Source: Gammaproteobacteria bacterium
GTDB lineage: Bacteria; Pseudomonadota; Gammaproteobacteria; S012-40
Length of the DNA stretch: 64,000 nt
Direction: 5' to 3'
NCBI GenBank assembly: GCA_029884425.1
Contig: JAOUHV010000011.1
Coordinates: forward strand, 1 to 64,000
Shown here: positions 1 to 9,117 of the stretch, piece after piece
Numbering within the stretch: position 1 is the first letter of the stretch
How the letters are laid out: each line of letters opens with the position of its first letter
Position numbers and translations under genes: made by a program
Notes under the pieces: model-generated
The model's input: the letters and a program-made list of their open reading frames with translations, nothing else
The model's database searches: none
What the model was told of the DNA's origin: nothing

Positions 1-2
1 TG

Positions 3-1853
3 GTCAATACTGGCACAGGTTATAACTCCAATCTGAGCACTGATTTGAGTAATGATCACCCGATAGCCTTTGGCTACAACACGTTGTTGGCAACCTCTGA
101 TGGTGAGCTGATCGATCCGGCATCAACGACGTATATTGATTCCCGTCTTGGTCGTAGTGCGGCAGGGGCTGCTGCCACCAAAAACCGCATGGCGGTGCCG
201 TTGGAGAATGGCAGCCTGGAGTGTACTTCCTGTCACGATCCGCATGTACGTGGCACCAATGGCGAAGAAGGTACCAATATCAAGTTTCTGCGCTTGAATC
301 GCTTCCAGAAAACAACCCAACCCAGTGGCGCCGCGTTCAATGTGGCGACGGATATTGGCTGTTTGGCGTGTCACAAAAAAGCGGGCTGGGAAAATTCTAC
401 CCATGCTCATGCTCAGGTGGCGGACGAGACTTATGCTGACGCAGCAGCAGCGACACGCGAATTTCCAAAAAATATTCAAGTCTGGCAGGCCAGTTGTTTA
501 AGCTGCCATGATGCGCACACGGTTCCCGGTGCTGAACGGTTATTGCGTGAAGGCACCGATGATATCAATACCCCCAAACAGGCAGGCGGCAATCCGTCGG
601 TGGATGACAGTTGTTATCAATGTCATACCTCGCTGGCCAATGCGGATCAGGTGCTGACAGATGTGACCGCAGTGGCGGATATCGAAGCGGTGGATGGCAA
701 GGCAGCCAACCATAGACCAGTAATCGTATCGAAAGTGCATAATGTGCTTACGGCGGATTTGACCGAAGATGCAGATCCGAATGCGGTGCCTTCGCTCAAC
801 TTGGGTTCAGGTCACAATACGCAGTGTTCGGATTGTCACCATCCGCACCGCATGATTTCCAATGCCACCGTGACATCAAGTCCGACCACGCCGGCCCCCG
901 GCAAAGGCAAGCACGTTCACACTGCGGGTGTGGCGCATAACAATATCGCCTCCGGTGCGTTGCGTGGTGTAACCGGCGTTGAACCAACGACGCTAACGCC
1001 AACGACGTCCGCTTCGTTTGATCCATCAAATGGTACGTTGACCTACGCGTTCAAGAAAGGTGACCCTGGGGCGTCGCCAGGCACTGATGTCATCGAGTCA
1101 TACACCACACGTGAGTACCAGGTGTGCATGAAGTGTCATTCCAGCTATGCTAACACCCCTGCTGCTAATGTGAGCAATACGGCGATGGAATTCAATGCTG
1201 ATATTTCGGAAGCGGGCGAGCCGGGTGGCAACCACCTGAGCTGGCATCCAGTGATGGTTGGGACTAATCGAAGTGTGACCACGGGCGGTGCGGCAGCGGA
1301 GACATTTGTGGCGCCGTTTAATACTGCGGTGGGTACGCAGACAATGTACTGTTCGGATTGCCATACCAATAATGATGTCACTGGTCCTAAGGGGCCGCAC
1401 GGTTCCAATGTGCCGAAGGTGCTTGCAGGTCCCTGGAACTCAAACACAGGCAAGCTGGGCAGTGAAAATGATTTGTGCTTTAGCTGTCACAAATTCAATG
1501 AATATGGCCAAGGTGGTACCGGAGTGGAGCAGAGCGGCTTTAGTTGCGTGGGCTGTACGACTCCCTTGTCAGGTTTTAGCGATAACAACTTACACTTGGG
1601 GCACATGCAAACTAATCCCAATGTCAAGGAAGATGGTCCTGCTGGTGCCGCGACTGCCAAGCAAGTGGTCTGTCAGGATTGCCATGTGCGTTTGACTCAT
1701 GGCTGGAAGAAAAAAGGCATGCTGGCGGATAAGAACGATCTGGCGGGTGGTTTTGAATCGACCTATTTTGATCCGGCGGTTTCCCGCCTGCGGGTGGCAA
1801 CCTATCGCGCCAGTGGTGCCTGGACTAAGGCGGACTGCACGACTTGTCATTAA
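3..1853 (+). CDS. Multiheme (decaheme) c-type cytochrome, 5'-truncated by window edge
   Basis: This is a periplasmic or surface multiheme cytochrome c likely to carry electrons. The frame is open from base 3, so the true start and signal peptide lie outside the window; a TTG at 45 is only an internal codon. Ten CXXCH heme-binding motifs are visible (CTSCH, CLACH, CLSCH, CYQCH, CSDCH, CMKCH, CSDCH, CFSCH, CQDCH, CTTCH). The last one ends the protein: its His is the final residue. An eleventh pair, CVGCT at 1545-1559, has the Cys spacing but Thr in place of the heme-ligating His. The DHPI and CxSCHDPH segments recur in the pentaheme cytochrome at 20203, so the two are probably related. It lies directly upstream of the ccm operon, which supplies the heme ligation machinery. 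The exact family and electron partner are not identifiable. Confidence 0.9.
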   Translation, partial: VNTGTGYNSNLSTDLSNDHPIAFGYNTLLATSDGELIDPASTTYIDSRLGRSAAGAAATKNRMAVPLENGSLECTSCHDPHVRGTNGEEGTNIKFLRLNRFQKTTQPSGAAFNVATDIGCLACHKKAGWENSTHAHAQVADETYADAAAATREFPKNIQVWQASCLSCHDAHTVPGAERLLREGTDDINTPKQAGGNPSVDDSCYQCHTSLANADQVLTDVTAVADIEAVDGKAANHRPVIVSKVHNVLTADLTEDADPNAVPSLNLGSGHNTQCSDCHHPHRMISNATVTSSPTTPAPGKGKHVHTAGVAHNNIASGALRGVTGVEPTTLTPTTSASFDPSNGTLTYAFKKGDPGASPGTDVIESYTTREYQVCMKCHSSYANTPAANVSNTAMEFNADISEAGEPGGNHLSWHPVMVGTNRSVTTGGAAAETFVAPFNTAVGTQTMYCSDCHTNNDVTGPKGPHGSNVPKVLAGPWNSNTGKLGSENDLCFSCHKFNEYGQGGTGVEQSGFSCVGCTTPLSGFSDNNLHLGHMQTNPNVKEDGPAGAATAKQVVCQDCHVRLTHGWKKKGMLADKNDLAGGFESTYFDPAVSRLRVATYRASGAWTKADCTTCH

Positions 1854-1870
1854 CCGTATGATTTATTGAT

Positions 1871-1899
1871 AAAAAAGCCGGCGAAAAGCCGGCTTTTTT
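1871..1899 (+). terminator. Intrinsic terminator after the decaheme cytochrome
   Basis: A perfect GCCGGC/GCCGGC stem (1877-1882 and 1888-1893) with a GAAAA loop is flanked by six A and six T residues, so it could act in both directions. It separates the cytochrome from the ccm operon. Confidence 0.9.
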
Positions 1900-2021
1900 G
1901 TGACAGCGCTATTCGGGCCAAAAACCTAGTTTCGTGGCTTTTAATAGTGCTAGAATGCTGGCTTAATTTTGCGTTTAACAATAACAACAAACATCTTCGC
2001 AGGACTTCCGGGCTATTCATC

Positions 2022-2657
2022 ATGTTAGAAACCGCGAATCTCAGCTGTGTACGCGGCGATCGTATTTTGTTCGAAGAATTGAGTTTCTCTGTGCAGGACG
2101 GTGAGCTGGTCCATGTGGTCGGTCCCAATGGTGCGGGCAAAACGTCGCTGATCCGCATGATGTGCGGTCTGGTGGCGCCGGCGATGGGTGAAGTGCGCTG
2201 GCGCGGCCAAAATATTCGTAAGCAAAAAGAAGAATTCAACAGCGAATTGCTGTATCTGGGGCATCAACTGGGTATTAAGGCCGAGTTGACTGCCGTGGAA
2301 AATCTGCGCATTTCCTGCGCAATGTCCAACCAGGCGCTGGCAGACGATGATGCCTGGCGGGCGTTGGATGAAATTGGCCTGCGTGGCCGCGAAGATCTAC
2401 CCACGAAAGTGTTGTCGCAAGGACAGCAGCGTCGGGTTGCCTTGGCGCGATTATTGGTTAGTCGCGCCAAGTTGTGGATTTTAGACGAACCCTTTACTGC
2501 ATTGGATGTCAAAGCCGTGGCCCAGTTGGAAGCCGTGCTTGGGCGCCATTTGGCCAGTGGTGGCATGATTGTGCTGACAACGCATCAGGCGTTCAGTTTG
2601 CCACAAGGACGTATGCGCCAATTGGTGTTGGAAAATCGCCGGGGGATTCTGCAGTGA
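2022..2657 (+). CDS. ccmA: Cytochrome c maturation ABC transporter ATPase CcmA
   Basis: ATPase of the CcmABCD complex, which releases holo-CcmE (heme chaperone) from CcmC at the inner membrane. The 211-residue protein has Walker A GPNGAGKT at about 34-41, signature LSQGQ at 131-135 and Walker B LWILDEP at 151-157, all intact. I chose ATG 2022 because it gives the usual family length and N-terminus (MLETANLSC). The frame is open further upstream, but those 52 codons do not resemble CcmA and overlap the terminator region. The ribosome site is weak (AGGA far upstream). The stop overlaps the GTG start of ccmB. First gene of an overlapping ccmABCDEFGHI operon. Confidence 0.95.
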   Translation: MLETANLSCVRGDRILFEELSFSVQDGELVHVVGPNGAGKTSLIRMMCGLVAPAMGEVRWRGQNIRKQKEEFNSELLYLGHQLGIKAELTAVENLRISCAMSNQALADDDAWRALDEIGLRGREDLPTKVLSQGQQRRVALARLLVSRAKLWILDEPFTALDVKAVAQLEAVLGRHLASGGMIVLTTHQAFSLPQGRMRQLVLENRRGILQ

Positions 2658-3322
2658 TTACCGCATTACGATGGCTGTTGTGGCGAGATCTGACCCTGGC
2701 GATGCGCCGCAAATCCGAAGTGCTGACGACATTGTTCTTTTTCGTCATCGTGGTCAGTCTGTTTCCGCTGGGGGTGGGGCCCGAACTGCAAACCCTGGAA
2801 GAGATTGCGCCGGGCGTGTTGTGGGTAGCGGCGTTGTTGGCGTCGATGTTGTCGTTGAACCGACTGTTTGCTGATGACTACGCCGACGGCAGTTTGGAGC
2901 AGATGCTGCTTTCCGCGCAACCGATGTACATGGTGGTGTTGAGCAAGGTTGCGGCGCATTGGTTGGTCAGTGGTTTGCCATTGGTGCTGATTTCGCCCGT
3001 TTTGGGAATGCAGTTGGGGTTGAGCACGGAAAACATCCTGATTTTGATGCTGACCCTGGCGTTGGGAACGCCTGTGCTGAGTTTGGTTGGTGCCGTGGGT
3101 GCTGGCCTGACGCTTGGGGTGCGAGGCGGTGGGGTGTTGTTGTCTTTGCTGGTGTTGCCGCTGTATATTCCGATTCTGATTTTTGGTGCGGGTGCAGTTG
3201 AATCAGCTCGTGCCGGACTGGGATTTGAGGCTCACGTTTCGCTGTTGGGTGCATTTTTGGTGTTGGCTGTGCTGTTGGCGCCGTTTGGTGCCGCGGCAGC
3301 GTTAAGGATTTCGTTGGACTGA
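2654..3322 (+). CDS. ccmB: Cytochrome c maturation ABC permease CcmB
   Basis: Membrane permease subunit of CcmABCD, working with CcmA and CcmC to free heme-loaded CcmE. The 222-residue, strongly hydrophobic product has about six membrane segments, the family's usual size and layout. The start is GTG 2654, overlapping the ccmA stop (GTGA); the next codons give VITALRWLLWRDL, the usual CcmB N-terminus. An ATG-containing reading farther upstream in the same frame lies wholly within ccmA and is not used. It ends one base before ccmC, which implies translational coupling. Confidence 0.93.
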   Translation: MITALRWLLWRDLTLAMRRKSEVLTTLFFFVIVVSLFPLGVGPELQTLEEIAPGVLWVAALLASMLSLNRLFADDYADGSLEQMLLSAQPMYMVVLSKVAAHWLVSGLPLVLISPVLGMQLGLSTENILILMLTLALGTPVLSLVGAVGAGLTLGVRGGGVLLSLLVLPLYIPILIFGAGAVESARAGLGFEAHVSLLGAFLVLAVLLAPFGAAAALRISLD

Positions 3323-3323
3323 T

Positions 3324-4076
3324 ATGCAGATTTTTTCTTGGTCGTTTTGGTGGCAGTATTCGTCACCCAAGGTGTTTTACCCGGTGGCGGGTAAAATGAT
3401 TCCCTGGTTTGCGGCAACCGCAGCAATTTTGACGGTAGTCGGTTTGTATTTCGGCTTTTTTGTCGCGCCAACCGATTATCAGCAGGGCGAGAGTTATCGC
3501 ATCATGTTCATTCATGTGCCTGCCGCCTGGATGTCGATGCTGATTTATCTGGTGATGTGTGGCTACGCTGCAATTGGTTTGATCTGGAACACCCGCTTGT
3601 CGCACATGATGGCGTCGGCCCTGGCACCAACAGGAGCACTGTTTACCTTTTTGGCGCTCTGGACCGGGGCGTTGTGGGGCAAACCCACGTGGGGAACCTA
3701 CTGGGTTTGGGATGCGCGCCTGACCTCTGAATTGATATTGCTGTTTTTGTACCTGGGATATATGGCGCTACAGGCAGCGATAGATGATCCACAACGCGCA
3801 GCGCGTGCCAGTGGCCTGTTGGCTTTGGTGGGCGTGATTAATGTGCCCATCATTTATTTTTCTGTGCGCTGGTGGAATACCTTGCATCAGGGTGCCTCGG
3901 TGACGGTGACGAATGCGCCAACGATGGAAAGCAGTATGTTTACCGCCATGATTGTAATGACGTTTGCGTTTTGGGCATACGCAATCGCCATGGCACTTTA
4001 TCGTGTCAGGGTGGTCATATTGGAGCGAGAGCGTCACGCGGCCTGGGTGCTGGAAATGATGGAGGCCAGAAAATGA
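3324..4076 (+). CDS. ccmC: Heme transporter/handling protein CcmC
   Basis: Inner-membrane heme-handling protein that presents heme to CcmE on the periplasmic side. The 250-residue sequence contains the WWD heme-handling signature at about 119-134 (WGKPTWGTYWVWDARL). Conserved flanking histidines are visible near residue 64 (FIHVPAAW) and in the LHQGAS segment. About six membrane spans are apparent. The stop TGA overlaps the ATG of ccmD (ATGA). Length and motif order match proteobacterial CcmC well. Confidence 0.96.
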   Translation: MQIFSWSFWWQYSSPKVFYPVAGKMIPWFAATAAILTVVGLYFGFFVAPTDYQQGESYRIMFIHVPAAWMSMLIYLVMCGYAAIGLIWNTRLSHMMASALAPTGALFTFLALWTGALWGKPTWGTYWVWDARLTSELILLFLYLGYMALQAAIDDPQRAARASGLLALVGVINVPIIYFSVRWWNTLHQGASVTVTNAPTMESSMFTAMIVMTFAFWAYAIAMALYRVRVVILERERHAAWVLEMMEARK

Positions 4077-4246
4077 ACTGGGGCAGCTTTTCCGAATTTT
4101 GGGCCATGAATGGTTATGCTTGGTATGTTTGGGGTTCTTACGGCGTGACTTTTTTGTTTATGGCGATAGAAGTTATTTTGCTGGTGCGGACCAAGCGTAC
4201 TCTGGTGCAGCGTTTGACGCGCATTTCCCGAATGAGTAGAGAGTAG
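4073..4246 (+). CDS. ccmD: Heme exporter accessory protein CcmD
   Basis: A 57-residue single-span membrane protein that stabilises the CcmABC complex and is needed to release holo-CcmE. The start is ATG 4073, overlapping the ccmC stop. The protein begins [15 protein letters not shown], has one hydrophobic segment (about residues 20-40) and ends in a basic tail, as typical CcmD does. Identification rests on position between ccmC and ccmE, size and topology, since CcmD sequences diverge. Confidence 0.9.
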   Translation: MNWGSFSEFWAMNGYAWYVWGSYGVTFLFMAIEVILLVRTKRTLVQRLTRISRMSRE

Positions 4247-4251
4247 TATTC

Positions 4252-4713
4252 ATGAAAACGAGACATAAGCGCATGTTTTTGATTGGCGGTGGTTTGGCGG
4301 CCATCGCTATTGTGGCCACGTTGCTGTTCAATGCATTTAACAGCAACATGGTGTTTTTCTTCAGTCCCAGTGACGTGCACGCCAGCAAAGCGCCGTTGGA
4401 TCGCGATTTCCGTTTGGGCGGTTTGGTGGAAGAAGGATCGTTACAGCGTGAAGACGATGGTCTGACCGTGCATTTTAATGTTACCGATGGTGCGCAAACC
4501 GTTGCGGTAACCTACACCGGTATTTTGCCGGATCTGTTCCGTGAAGGTCAGGGCGTGGTTGCTCAGGGCCGTATGTCCGGGAACAGATTCGCTGCGTCCG
4601 AAGTTTTGGCCAAGCATGATGAAAACTACATGCCGCCAGAAGTTGCTGACGCGCTGGAAAAAGCCAAAAAAGCCGAAGCTGCAGCCGCTGCAAAGCCTGC
4701 TGACGGCATCTAA
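4252..4713 (+). CDS. ccmE: Heme chaperone CcmE
   Basis: Membrane-anchored periplasmic chaperone that binds heme covalently through a His and hands it to CcmF. The 153-residue protein has an N-terminal anchor (about 8-27), an OB-fold body and the heme-binding motif [13 protein letters not shown] with His at residue 122. The C-terminal tail is Lys/Ala-rich. ATG 4252 follows five bases after the ccmD stop. Confidence 0.96.
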   Translation: MKTRHKRMFLIGGGLAAIAIVATLLFNAFNSNMVFFFSPSDVHASKAPLDRDFRLGGLVEEGSLQREDDGLTVHFNVTDGAQTVAVTYTGILPDLFREGQGVVAQGRMSGNRFAASEVLAKHDENYMPPEVADALEKAKKAEAAAAAKPADGI

Positions 4714-4745
4714 TATTTTCTGAGTTTCTTTGGGGGAGAACTTTC

Positions 4746-6743
4746 ATGGTACCTGAGTTAGGTCATTTCGCCGTGATCATGGCGATGCTGATTGCCGCAG
4801 TGCAATTTGCCTTGCCATTGTGGGGGGCGCATACCGGCAATCAGGCATTGATGCGCGTGGCGCGTCCAGCTGCAGCGGGACAATTTGTCTTTATCAGCAT
4901 TGCCTTTCTGTGTTTGACCTACACCTTTGTGACGAATGATTACTCGGTGACGTATACCGCTGGTCATTCCAATTCCATGCTGCCGATGATTTACAAAATC
5001 GCCGGTGTTTGGGGGGGGCACGAAGGATCGCTGTTGTTGTGGATGCTGATGCTGACGGGCTGGGGATTGGCGGTGGCGATTTTTAGCCGCAATCTGCCGT
5101 TGGACATGGTGGCGCGAGTTCTGGGTGTGCTGGCATTTGTTGGCTTTGGTTTTTATCTGTTCACGATGATTACCTCCAATCCGTTTGATCGTTTGTTGCC
5201 ACCGGCACTGGATGGCAAGGATCTGAATCCGCTGCTGCAGGATCCTGGTTTGATAATCCATCCTCCATTGCTGTACATGGGCTATGTGGGTTTCTCTGTG
5301 GCGTTTGCGTTTGCAGTCGCTGCCTTGCTGTCGGGCAAGATGGATGCGGCCTGGGCGCGTTGGTCGCGTCCGTGGACCATTATCGCCTGGGTGTTTCTGA
5401 CCCTGGGTATTGCGCTGGGTAGCTGGTGGGCGTACTACGAGTTGGGCTGGGGTGGCTGGTGGTTCTGGGACCCTGTTGAAAATGCCTCCTTCATGCCTTG
5501 GCTGGTGGGAACAGCGCTGGTGCATTCGCTGGCGGTGACCGAAAAGCGCGGCAGTTTCAAGAACTGGACGGTTCTGCTGGCAATCTTGGCGTTTTCGTTA
5601 AGTCTGCTGGGTACCTTCCTGGTGCGTTCCGGGGTGTTGACCTCAGTACACGCCTTCGCTTCGGATCCTGCACGTGGTACCGCAATTTTGATTTTCCTGG
5701 TGGTTGTCATCGGTTTGTCGTTGGTGCTCTACGCATGGCGTGCGCCTGCAGTAGGTTTGGGCGGACGGTTTGGCATGTACTCGCGCGAGTCGATGCTGCT
5801 GGTGAACAACGTATTGCTGGTGGTGGCGATGGCTGCGGTACTGATCGGTACGCTGGCGCCGCTGATTTGGGACTCGCTGGAGCTGGGTAAGATCTCGGTG
5901 GGTCCTCCGTCTTTCAATATGGTGTTTGTCATCCTGATCATGCCGTTGCTGTTTATGGTGGCGATTGGGCCGATTGTTCGCTGGAAACAGGGCAGCCTGC
6001 CAGACACCGTTACTCGCTTGAAATACGCCTTGGGTATTGCACTGATCCTGGGGATATTGGTGCCGTTGGCCATGGGTGAGTTGACCTTCAAGGCTGCGCT
6101 TGGCAGTTTTGTCGCTATGTGGATCGTGGTGTCGATCATCAGCAGTATCATGCATCGCTGGCGTACACGCGAAGAGCGTGCGGGCAAGGGCGAGGGTAGT
6201 TTCTCCCGCAGTTATTACGCGATGCAGCTGGCGCATTTTGGTGTTGCCGTGATGGTGCTGGGCGTTACGTTGGTGACCAATTACGAATCGCAGAAAGATG
6301 TGCGCATGAACATCGGTGATACGGTGGAAGTACATGGCTACACCTTCCGTTTCGATGGTACCCGTCATGTCCAGGGGCCTAACTACGAAGCGGACCAAGG
6401 TGTGGTAACCGTTTTCCAGGACGAACGTGAGATTGAAGTTCTGCATCCGGAAAAACGCTTTTACAACGTAACCACCATGGTGATGACAGAAGCGGCGATT
6501 GATTCGGGATTCTTCGGTGATTTGTACGTGTCCTTGGGTGAGCCTGTATCCGGTGGTGCTTGGAGTGTTCGCGTTTACTACAAACCGTTCGTGAACTGGA
6601 TTTGGGGCGGCGCATTGCTGATGTCGATTGCTGGCGTGCTGGCGGTGACTGATCGCCGTTACCGTCTGGCTGCGCGTCGCAGTGAAAAAACGACTAAACA
6701 ATCCAAAGATGTGGTTGGTCAGGCGACGGAGGCTAATTCCTGA
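4746..6743 (+). CDS. ccmF: Cytochrome c heme lyase subunit CcmF
   Basis: Core of the heme lyase (CcmFHI), which attaches heme from CcmE to apocytochrome CXXCH motifs. It has 665 residues and more than ten membrane spans. The WWD signature is visible (GWGGWWFWDPVENASFMPWL), as are conserved segments around GGHEGSLLLW and IHPPLLYMGY. A GGGGGAG ribosome site lies before ATG 4746. The stop overlaps the ccmG start (TGATG). The full usual length is present with no interruption. Confidence 0.97.
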   Translation: MVPELGHFAVIMAMLIAAVQFALPLWGAHTGNQALMRVARPAAAGQFVFISIAFLCLTYTFVTNDYSVTYTAGHSNSMLPMIYKIAGVWGGHEGSLLLWMLMLTGWGLAVAIFSRNLPLDMVARVLGVLAFVGFGFYLFTMITSNPFDRLLPPALDGKDLNPLLQDPGLIIHPPLLYMGYVGFSVAFAFAVAALLSGKMDAAWARWSRPWTIIAWVFLTLGIALGSWWAYYELGWGGWWFWDPVENASFMPWLVGTALVHSLAVTEKRGSFKNWTVLLAILAFSLSLLGTFLVRSGVLTSVHAFASDPARGTAILIFLVVVIGLSLVLYAWRAPAVGLGGRFGMYSRESMLLVNNVLLVVAMAAVLIGTLAPLIWDSLELGKISVGPPSFNMVFVILIMPLLFMVAIGPIVRWKQGSLPDTVTRLKYALGIALILGILVPLAMGELTFKAALGSFVAMWIVVSIISSIMHRWRTREERAGKGEGSFSRSYYAMQLAHFGVAVMVLGVTLVTNYESQKDVRMNIGDTVEVHGYTFRFDGTRHVQGPNYEADQGVVTVFQDEREIEVLHPEKRFYNVTTMVMTEAAIDSGFFGDLYVSLGEPVSGGAWSVRVYYKPFVNWIWGGALLMSIAGVLAVTDRRYRLAARRSEKTTKQSKDVVGQATEANS

Positions 6744-7267
6744 TGTTGCGTTTTTTAATTCCTCTGGGCATTTTCGCTGTCCTGGTTGTGTTTTTCTTTA
6801 TCGGTCTGGGCAAAGATCCTGGCCGCCTGCCATCGGTGCTGGTGGATAAGCCTGCGCCGATGTTTGAGGTTCCTGAGTTGCTCAACAGCGAGGCGACTTT
6901 TTCGCCTGAGCAGATGAAAGGGCAAGTATGGATGCTAAACGTGTGGGCTTCCTGGTGTGAAGCCTGCCGCTCCGAACATCCTCTGTTCATGGAAATTTCA
7001 CGTCGCGGCGACGTTGTGATGGTGGGATTGAATTACAAAGATGAGCGCAATGATGGTCTGGGTTGGCTGCAGCAGTTGGGCAATCCGTACAAGTCGATTG
7101 CCTGGGACTACAGTGGCGATGTGGGCATTGATTACGGTGTATACGGTGTGCCGGAAACGTTCCTGATCGACAAAGAAGGCGTGATTCGTTACAAGCACGT
7201 CGGCCCCGTTTCCCGTCAGGACTGGAATGAAATTCTCCTGCCCAAAATTAAGGAGCTTCGCGGATGA
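6743..7267 (+). CDS. ccmG: Periplasmic thiol:disulfide oxidoreductase CcmG/DsbE
   Basis: Membrane-tethered thioredoxin-like protein that keeps apocytochrome CXXCH cysteines reduced for heme ligation. It is 174 residues long, with an N-terminal anchor (about 1-22) followed by a thioredoxin fold. The active site reads WASWCEACRSEHP, so the redox motif is CEAC. The cis-Pro loop YGVPETFLID is present. The ATG at 6743 overlaps the ccmF stop, and its own stop overlaps ccmH. Confidence 0.95.
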   Translation: MLRFLIPLGIFAVLVVFFFIGLGKDPGRLPSVLVDKPAPMFEVPELLNSEATFSPEQMKGQVWMLNVWASWCEACRSEHPLFMEISRRGDVVMVGLNYKDERNDGLGWLQQLGNPYKSIAWDYSGDVGIDYGVYGVPETFLIDKEGVIRYKHVGPVSRQDWNEILLPKIKELRG

Positions 7268-7740
7268 AAGCGTTGAGCCGTATTGTATGCCTATTGTTGC
7301 TGGCGCTGGCGTTACCTGTGAGCGCGCAGGAAGCTGCGCCGTTGTCGGATATGGATCCCGTGCTGCAGGCGCGAATGGATGAATTAACCAAAGAGCTGCG
7401 TTGCCTGAAATGTCAGAATCAAACCATTTACGATTCCAAGGCTGGCTTGGCGGATGATTTGAAGCGTCAGATTCGTATTCAAATAGAAAAGGGAAAGTCA
7501 GATGAAGAAGTCGTTGAATATCTGGTTTCCCGATATGGCGAGTTCGTACTGTACCGTCCACGTTTTGATGCGCAGACATTTTTTGTTTGGGTCGGGCCAT
7601 TTATTTTGCTGATCGTGGGTGTAGTTGTACTGGTGGTTACGATTCGTAAGCGTCGTCAGCTGATTGACGATTCGCCGCTGAGTGAACAAGACGAGAAACG
7701 CGTACAGGATCTGTTGCGCGAACAAGCTGGGGATAAATAA
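7264..7740 (+). CDS. ccmH: Cytochrome c maturation thioreductase CcmH (CcmL-type)
   Basis: Periplasmic thioreductase subunit of the heme lyase. The 158-residue protein has a signal peptide (cleavage near VSA-QEA), the family redox motif LRCLKCQNQ, a three-helix domain and a C-terminal membrane anchor (about 101-124) followed by a short cytoplasmic tail. This is the short CcmH form; the TPR part is encoded separately by the next gene. The start ATG overlaps the ccmG stop (ATGA). Confidence 0.95.
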   Translation: MKALSRIVCLLLLALALPVSAQEAAPLSDMDPVLQARMDELTKELRCLKCQNQTIYDSKAGLADDLKRQIRIQIEKGKSDEEVVEYLVSRYGEFVLYRPRFDAQTFFVWVGPFILLIVGVVVLVVTIRKRRQLIDDSPLSEQDEKRVQDLLREQAGDK

Positions 7741-7742
7741 AA

Positions 7743-9062
7743 ATGGCTATGTTTTGGTTTTGGGCCGCCTTGTTTGTGGTATTGGCTCTGGTGTTTGTGT
7801 TGCCGCCTTTGTTGCGCAAGGGAAAAGGTGAGGATGAAGTGCCAGTGGGCGTGGATCAGCGCGCACTGACCTTGGAGGTCTATCGTGACCAGTTTACCGA
7901 ACTGGAAAATGATCTGAAGATTGGCACGATCAGTCAGGATCAATACGAGAAAGCCAAGCAGGACATCGAAAAGAATATGTTGGCCGACGTGGGCATGCTG
8001 GAGAAAAATGCGCAGCACCAGGCGAAAGCCTCCGCAAAGCTTGCCAATATTGCGGCTGGCGTGATCGCTCTGGCGGTGCCGGTAGTGGGCGTTTCGTTGT
8101 ACATGAGCTGGGGCGCTGGTGAGGCCGGACTGGATCCGTCGTCCGCTACACCACAAGTAGCTGCCGCCGAGCACAATGAGGTCAATATTGAAGCACTGGT
8201 TGAGCAGTTGCACGAACGTTTAAAAGCTCAGCCTGACGATGGTGAGGGCTGGTACATGCTGGCGCGCACCTATCAGTACATGCGTCGTTTTGACGAAGCC
8301 GTTGAAGCCTTTAAGCGAGCGGTGGAGCTGGGTGGAAGCAATAGCCCTGACGTGTTGGCAACTTATGCTGACGCCATTGCGATGGCGAGCGATCGTACGT
8401 TGACTCCCGAGTCGGTTGCGCTGTTGAAACAGGCGCTGCAATTGGATCCATTCCATGGGCAGTCGTTGTGGTTGATGGGAACAGCGTCGTACCAGAATTC
8501 CGATTTTAAAGGTGCGCTGGAGTACTGGACGCGCTTGCTCAACGTGCTGCAGCCTGGCAGTCAGGATCACACGCAGATTTTGGCGAACATTAATGAAGTT
8601 CGCTCCAATCTGGGTATGGCGCCGATGGCGGCACCTATGGTTGGTGGGCCCATGATGGGCGCAGGTCCGGCGATGGCACAGCAGGGCAGTGCGGCACCGG
8701 CGGCGAATGCCGGTCCAGGAGCTGTTATCAAAGGCAAGGTCAGTTTGAGCAGCAAGCTGGCAGGCAAGGTGAGCCCTGAGGATACAGTGTTCGTATTTGC
8801 CCGTGCGGTTGATGGTCCACGGATGCCGTTGGCGATTGTTCGTGCCCAAGTGAAAGATTTGCCGATGAGCTTTGAGCTGAGTGACGCGATGGCCATGAAC
8901 CCCAACATGACCCTGTCCAGTGTGGACAAGGTGATTGTCGGTGCGCGAGTTTCCAAAACCGGCAACGCGATGCCGCAGCCAGGTGACAAGCAAGGTCTGA
9001 GCGGTGAAATCACCGTGGGTGACAAGGCAAGCATAACACTGGTGATTGATTCTGAAATCTAG
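7743..9062 (+). CDS. ccmI: Cytochrome c maturation TPR protein CcmI (CycH)
   Basis: Apocytochrome chaperone of the heme lyase complex. The 439-residue protein starts with a membrane span and a cytoplasmic segment, then a second span at about 95-115, then TPR repeats in the periplasm (about 140-290, e.g. GEGWYMLARTYQYMRRFDEAVEAF). A Met/Ala/Gly/Pro-rich linker (about 295-330) leads to a beta-rich C-terminal domain. It lies two bases after ccmH and ends the operon before a strong terminator. The low-complexity linker is more hydrophobic than usual but is probably only a spacer. Confidence 0.93.
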   Translation: MAMFWFWAALFVVLALVFVLPPLLRKGKGEDEVPVGVDQRALTLEVYRDQFTELENDLKIGTISQDQYEKAKQDIEKNMLADVGMLEKNAQHQAKASAKLANIAAGVIALAVPVVGVSLYMSWGAGEAGLDPSSATPQVAAAEHNEVNIEALVEQLHERLKAQPDDGEGWYMLARTYQYMRRFDEAVEAFKRAVELGGSNSPDVLATYADAIAMASDRTLTPESVALLKQALQLDPFHGQSLWLMGTASYQNSDFKGALEYWTRLLNVLQPGSQDHTQILANINEVRSNLGMAPMAAPMVGGPMMGAGPAMAQQGSAAPAANAGPGAVIKGKVSLSSKLAGKVSPEDTVFVFARAVDGPRMPLAIVRAQVKDLPMSFELSDAMAMNPNMTLSSVDKVIVGARVSKTGNAMPQPGDKQGLSGEITVGDKASITLVIDSEI

Positions 9063-9086
9063 GTTGCTTTGCTGTTTTTAAGCACG

Positions 9087-9117
9087 AAAAAAGGCCCAGT
9101 TGATACTGGGCCTTTTT
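9087..9117 (+). terminator. Intrinsic terminator of the ccm operon
   Basis: A GGCCCAGT/ACTGGGCC stem with a TGAT loop is flanked by A and T runs, 25 bases after the ccmI stop. Confidence 0.92.

Noticed and set aside
1866-2021. In-frame upstream extension of ccmA (52 codons)
   Set aside because: It begins inside the cytochrome terminator and does not resemble CcmA; ATG 2022 gives the normal protein.
5643-6701. 352-codon open frame antisense to ccmF
   Set aside because: Strongly His/Gln/Arg-rich composition typical of the complement of a membrane gene; no homologous features or ribosome site.
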